DNA of 64,000 nucleotides from Sphingomonadales bacterium. GTDB taxonomy: Bacteria > Pseudomonadota > Alphaproteobacteria > Sphingomonadales > Sphingomonadaceae. Position 1 is the first letter of the stretch, and every line of letters starts with the position of its first letter. The notes under the pieces were generated by a model. The model did not search any database and was not told the DNA's origin. It saw nothing but the letters and a program-made list of their open reading frames with translations. Where the stretch lies: assembly GCA_027490095.1 (NCBI GenBank), contig JAIXYT010000051.1, forward strand, positions 1 to 64,000, given 5' to 3'. The position numbers and the translations under genes were made by a program. Shown in pieces: positions 61,773 to 64,000 of this stretch.

Positions 61773-62151
61773 ATGTCACGGCCTCATGTAATCGTGCTCA
61801 ACGGTGCAAGCAGCGTTGGGAAGAGCTCGACTGCACAAGCGCTGCAGCAGGTTGCTGTGGCACCTTTCCTTAATGTTTCCTTGGACGACTTTCTGAGCAT
61901 GCTTCAGCAACGCCTTCTGGGCGATCCGCGCGGTATAAACCTTCCAGTACTTTGAGGACGGCGGACGTGCTTGTGCCGCCGTGAAGACAGGCATTGTCGT
62001 CGACCGCGTGCCTAGCGGCATGCGCCGGGCCCTTGCGGCACTGGCAGCCACGGTAAACAGTCTGATCGTCGATGATGTTCGGTGGTTCGGCGGCGAATCC
62101 GAGTACCGGGAACTCCGCTGCCGGCCCACGCGCTCTCTCTTGAGGGCATGA
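61773..62151 (+). pseudogene. chloramphenicol-phosphotransferase-like gene, frameshifted and truncated
   Basis: The first frame gives about 60 residues with a P-loop, VIVLNGASSVGKSSTAQALQ, and VSLDDFLSML, the N-terminus of the chloramphenicol phosphotransferase (CPT)-like kinase family. It stops at 61953-61955. A neighbouring frame starting near 61948 continues the family pattern: YFEDGGRACAAV, VPSGMRRALAALAA, and SLIVDDVRWFGGES (the V-D-D-V strand). It runs to a stop at 62149-62151. Length is short of the ~180 residues of CPT, so the C-terminus is lost too. A frameshift plus truncation makes it almost certainly inactive. Confidence 0.75.
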
Positions 62152-62211
62152 CCTATCGGCTGTGAGAACCTGATCTGCCCATGCATGAATATCGCGCAGG
62201 CAGCTGGAGTT

Positions 62212-62232
62212 CTATTGATTTTTGATCAATAG
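62212..62232. promoter_or_regulatory. 21-bp palindrome upstream of DUF819 gene
   Basis: Arms CTATTGAT and ATCAATAG around TTTTG. It contains TTGAT and ATCAA half-sites like an FNR/Crp-type box, but the spacer is 5 bp instead of 4. It lies 102 bp before the DUF819 start. Operator for an unlinked regulator is possible. Confidence 0.45.
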
Positions 62233-62334
62233 CGGCTACAGACTTCCGCCAAGGCAGCGACGAACACCGATGAAGCTGGGCATTGAAGCTGCGGCGGCTG
62301 ATCGGCATTCGCGCAAGATAGCGGACGTAGAGCA

Positions 62335-63477
62335 TTGACGCTGATACCTGCTGCGCAGCCGCTGGCGGTCCTTGCCGGCCTCGCCACAATCGTAGCCTTG
62401 GCCACGATGATCGCCCGCACACGCATTGGTTCACGTCTTTCGCCGGCGCCGATCCTGGTAATCCTGTCGGCCTGCGCGACGTCTCTTGGTCTCATGCCGG
62501 CGGATAGCGAGGTTCATAAGTTCATTGGCAGCGCGCTGGCCCCTGTAGCTGTTGCTCTTTTGCTGCTCCCCGCAAATCTGCGCACCATCCTGTCTACAGC
62601 AAGCCCGGTTCTGATGGCCTTTGCTCTTGGCGTTGTGTTTTCACTCGCAGGCGCCGCTTTGGCGATGGTGCTGCTTCCGCTCGGTGCGGACGGACCGGCC
62701 CTAGCCGGACTTTATGCGGCGGTTGTTTCGGGCGGCATGGTCAACCTCATTTCGGTTGGGGACGCTGCGGGAATATTCACCCGGTCTCCTACCCTCCTTG
62801 CGGCTATCATCAGTGGCAGCGTCCTGGTTGACGTCGTCTATCTGGCGGTTGTCGGATGGCTGGGTCGCCATCCTATGCTTTCAGGCGCGTTTGCGCCTTT
62901 GCCCGTAGAGCATTCCACGGCCTTGAACGTGGCCGCGCCGCTTGAAGAGGCGGACCTGCTGCCGCCCCTGCCAGCTCTGGCTATTGCTCTGGCGACAGCA
63001 TTGGGGATCGTCGCAGCCTCAACAGCCATTGCCGGCTGGATTAGCCAGCCTTCTCTTTCAATCGTGATCGTTGGAACGATCGCTTTGCTGGTCGCCAACG
63101 TCTTTCCACTGCAGATTCGCCGGCTGGGCAATCAGCAGCCTGTGGCCATGCTGCTGTTGTTCCTGTTCCTCGCTTCGATCACGGGCGGAGCAGCGATCGG
63201 CGACTTGGGGCGAATGGCGTTGCTGGTGGCGTGCTTCGCAACCATCGTTTACGCCGTGCACCTTACACTCCTGCTTTCCGTCGGTCGAAAGATGGGGCTT
63301 CCACTGCCTACGCTGCTCACCGGGTCGATTGCCGGGATTGGCGGGCCTTCCATCACGGCCGCCATGTCGGGCGCGATGGGATGGACCAGTTTGGTGCTGC
63401 CCGGAACGCTTGCGGCCACTTTGGGCCTCGGGATTGGAACCTATCTGGGACTGGCCGTCTACGGTCTGCTGCGCTGA
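62335..63477 (+). CDS. DUF819 family integral membrane protein
   Basis: 380 residues with about ten membrane spans. DUF819 (YjcL-like) marks: ILVILSACATSLGLMP, VAVALLLLPANL, the GLYAAVVSGGMVNLISVGDAAG region, and a C-terminal repeat-like half GSIAGIGGPSITAAMSGAMGW. This family is transporter-like with unknown substrate. The start is TTG at 62335, chosen because no ATG or GTG lies upstream before an in-frame stop at 62299; an internal ATG at codon 25 is also possible. Base composition looks less GC-rich than the left part of the window, possibly a sign of transfer. Confidence 0.8.
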   Translation: MTLIPAAQPLAVLAGLATIVALATMIARTRIGSRLSPAPILVILSACATSLGLMPADSEVHKFIGSALAPVAVALLLLPANLRTILSTASPVLMAFALGVVFSLAGAALAMVLLPLGADGPALAGLYAAVVSGGMVNLISVGDAAGIFTRSPTLLAAIISGSVLVDVVYLAVVGWLGRHPMLSGAFAPLPVEHSTALNVAAPLEEADLLPPLPALAIALATALGIVAASTAIAGWISQPSLSIVIVGTIALLVANVFPLQIRRLGNQQPVAMLLLFLFLASITGGAAIGDLGRMALLVACFATIVYAVHLTLLLSVGRKMGLPLPTLLTGSIAGIGGPSITAAMSGAMGWTSLVLPGTLAATLGLGIGTYLGLAVYGLLR

Positions 63478-64000
63478 CTGTGGTACCTCAAATGCTGTTC
63501 GCGCTCCCCCGATCGGAAAAGCTGCATCCCGGCCCCGGATTCCACAAAAACAAGCAGCAGGTCGTTCAGGTGAGGGGTGCCGGCAAATCTCCACCCACCC
63601 GGAACTGCCAAATAGGGCCCGCGCCCATCGACGATCAGCCTGCCGTTCTTCGCCTCGACAATTGTCGTGCGCAACCGGCCCGGCGCAACCTCACGTGTGC
63701 CCGTATAGACCCCGGCCAGCTCATTCGCCCGATCGGATGGCATGTCGACTGGTGGTGAGAGGTCCGTCCAGGCCGCGGCGAGAGCTCCCCAGCACAACGG
63801 CGCGTTAAACGGGTTTTTCACCGGCCAACGAGCAGAAGCCACAAGCAGCTTGTTGTGCTGGGGCGCAAGCAAAAGGAGTGTCGCACAACCGGGAAGGGAA
63901 CCGGTATGCCCGGCCAAGGCAACGCGTCCTGCCTGCAGGAAGGTAAAGCCCAACCCCTGTCCCAGCCTTTGGGCAGGATCCATGACCACCGGCCGGAACA
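63459..64000 (-). CDS. serine hydrolase (class C beta-lactamase-like), C-terminal part, cut by window edge
   Basis: The frame stays open to the right edge; about 180 residues are visible. GHTGSLPGCATLLLLAP contains the HTG motif that stands for KTG in class C beta-lactamase-like esterases/peptidases. The final ~100 residues (ELAGVYTG..., LIVDGRGPYLAVPGG...) look like the C-terminal lipocalin-like domain attached to such enzymes. Catalytic SxxK must lie beyond the window. It overlaps the convergent DUF819 gene by 19 bp. Confidence 0.7.
   Translation of the reverse strand, partial: FRPVVMDPAQRLGQGLGFTFLQAGRVALAGHTGSLPGCATLLLLAPQHNKLLVASARWPVKNPFNAPLCWGALAAAWTDLSPPVDMPSDRANELAGVYTGTREVAPGRLRTTIVEAKNGRLIVDGRGPYLAVPGGWRFAGTPHLNDLLLVFVESGAGMQLFRSGEREQHLRYHSQRSRP

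Noticed and set aside
1-64000. CRISPR arrays, insertion sequences, rRNA genes and replication origins
   Set aside because: Looked for spaced direct repeats, transposase motifs with inverted ends, rRNA landmarks and DnaA-box clusters; none was found that I could support.

Overview
The window is high-GC DNA from an alphaproteobacterium. Sphingomonadales is the best fit. The evidence is the DUF3576-leuS pair, UPF0262, several TonB-dependent receptors, and a gene transfer agent (GTA)-type capsid/tail cluster that ends in a DUF2793 gene. Most of the DNA is densely packed genes with many ATGA or 1-base overlaps. No integrase, transposase, insertion sequence, CRISPR array or rRNA was seen. One tRNA gene is present: tRNA-Arg(CCU) at 25304-25380.

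Region 1 (1-8.6 kb) is housekeeping. It holds the start of leuS, a DUF3576 lipoprotein, ptsP (nitrogen PTS enzyme I), a nitronate monooxygenase/FabK-like enzyme, lysC, and leuA. leuA is preceded by a leucine-rich leader peptide, which points to attenuation. Region 2 (8.6-12.6 kb) pairs a TonB-dependent receptor with a beta-propeller phytase lipoprotein behind PHO-box-like direct repeats. Region 3 (12.7-21.9 kb) is a catabolic island: a second receptor, a prolyl-aminopeptidase-like hydrolase, a CPBP membrane protease, a TetR regulator, a class C beta-lactamase-like serine hydrolase, a D-aminoacylase-type amidohydrolase and a class V aminotransferase. Three operators of the form ACATAA-N5-TTATGT lie in front of its transcription units, so it looks like one TetR regulon.

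Region 4 (21.9-37.9 kb) is mixed core and stress genes. They include a baeRF/Balon-like ribosome-associated factor, glutaminase, a DUF1178-nitrilase-glutaredoxin-ComF operon, a polyamine (Pot-type) ABC transporter operon with an alpha/beta hydrolase on its end, a D,D-carboxypeptidase, lipB, small lipoprotein and SCP2-like genes, and an OmpA-type porin with a 19-proline linker.

Region 5 (38.0-56.2 kb, almost all on the minus strand) is the most interesting. It is a compact GTA-like cluster running terminase, portal, protease, capsid, connectors, tail, hub, peptidase and baseplate, with no replication, integration or lysis genes. It carries a three-gene cassette between capsid and connector that includes a 980-residue probable beta-helix fibre or spike. 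Its DUF2460 protein has a long N-terminal extension, while its last baseplate protein is short. At its head lie a DUF6456 gene (related to GTA activators) and a divergent XRE regulator, separated by a dyad-containing 78-bp gap.

Region 6 (56.2-64 kb) holds dcd, UPF0262, an FeS-type photolyase, an EF-hand protein, an ACT-domain regulator, an FAD oxidoreductase, a frameshifted chloramphenicol-phosphotransferase-like pseudogene, a DUF819 membrane protein and the end of another serine hydrolase. All functional calls come from reading motifs and gene order by eye. No database search was possible.
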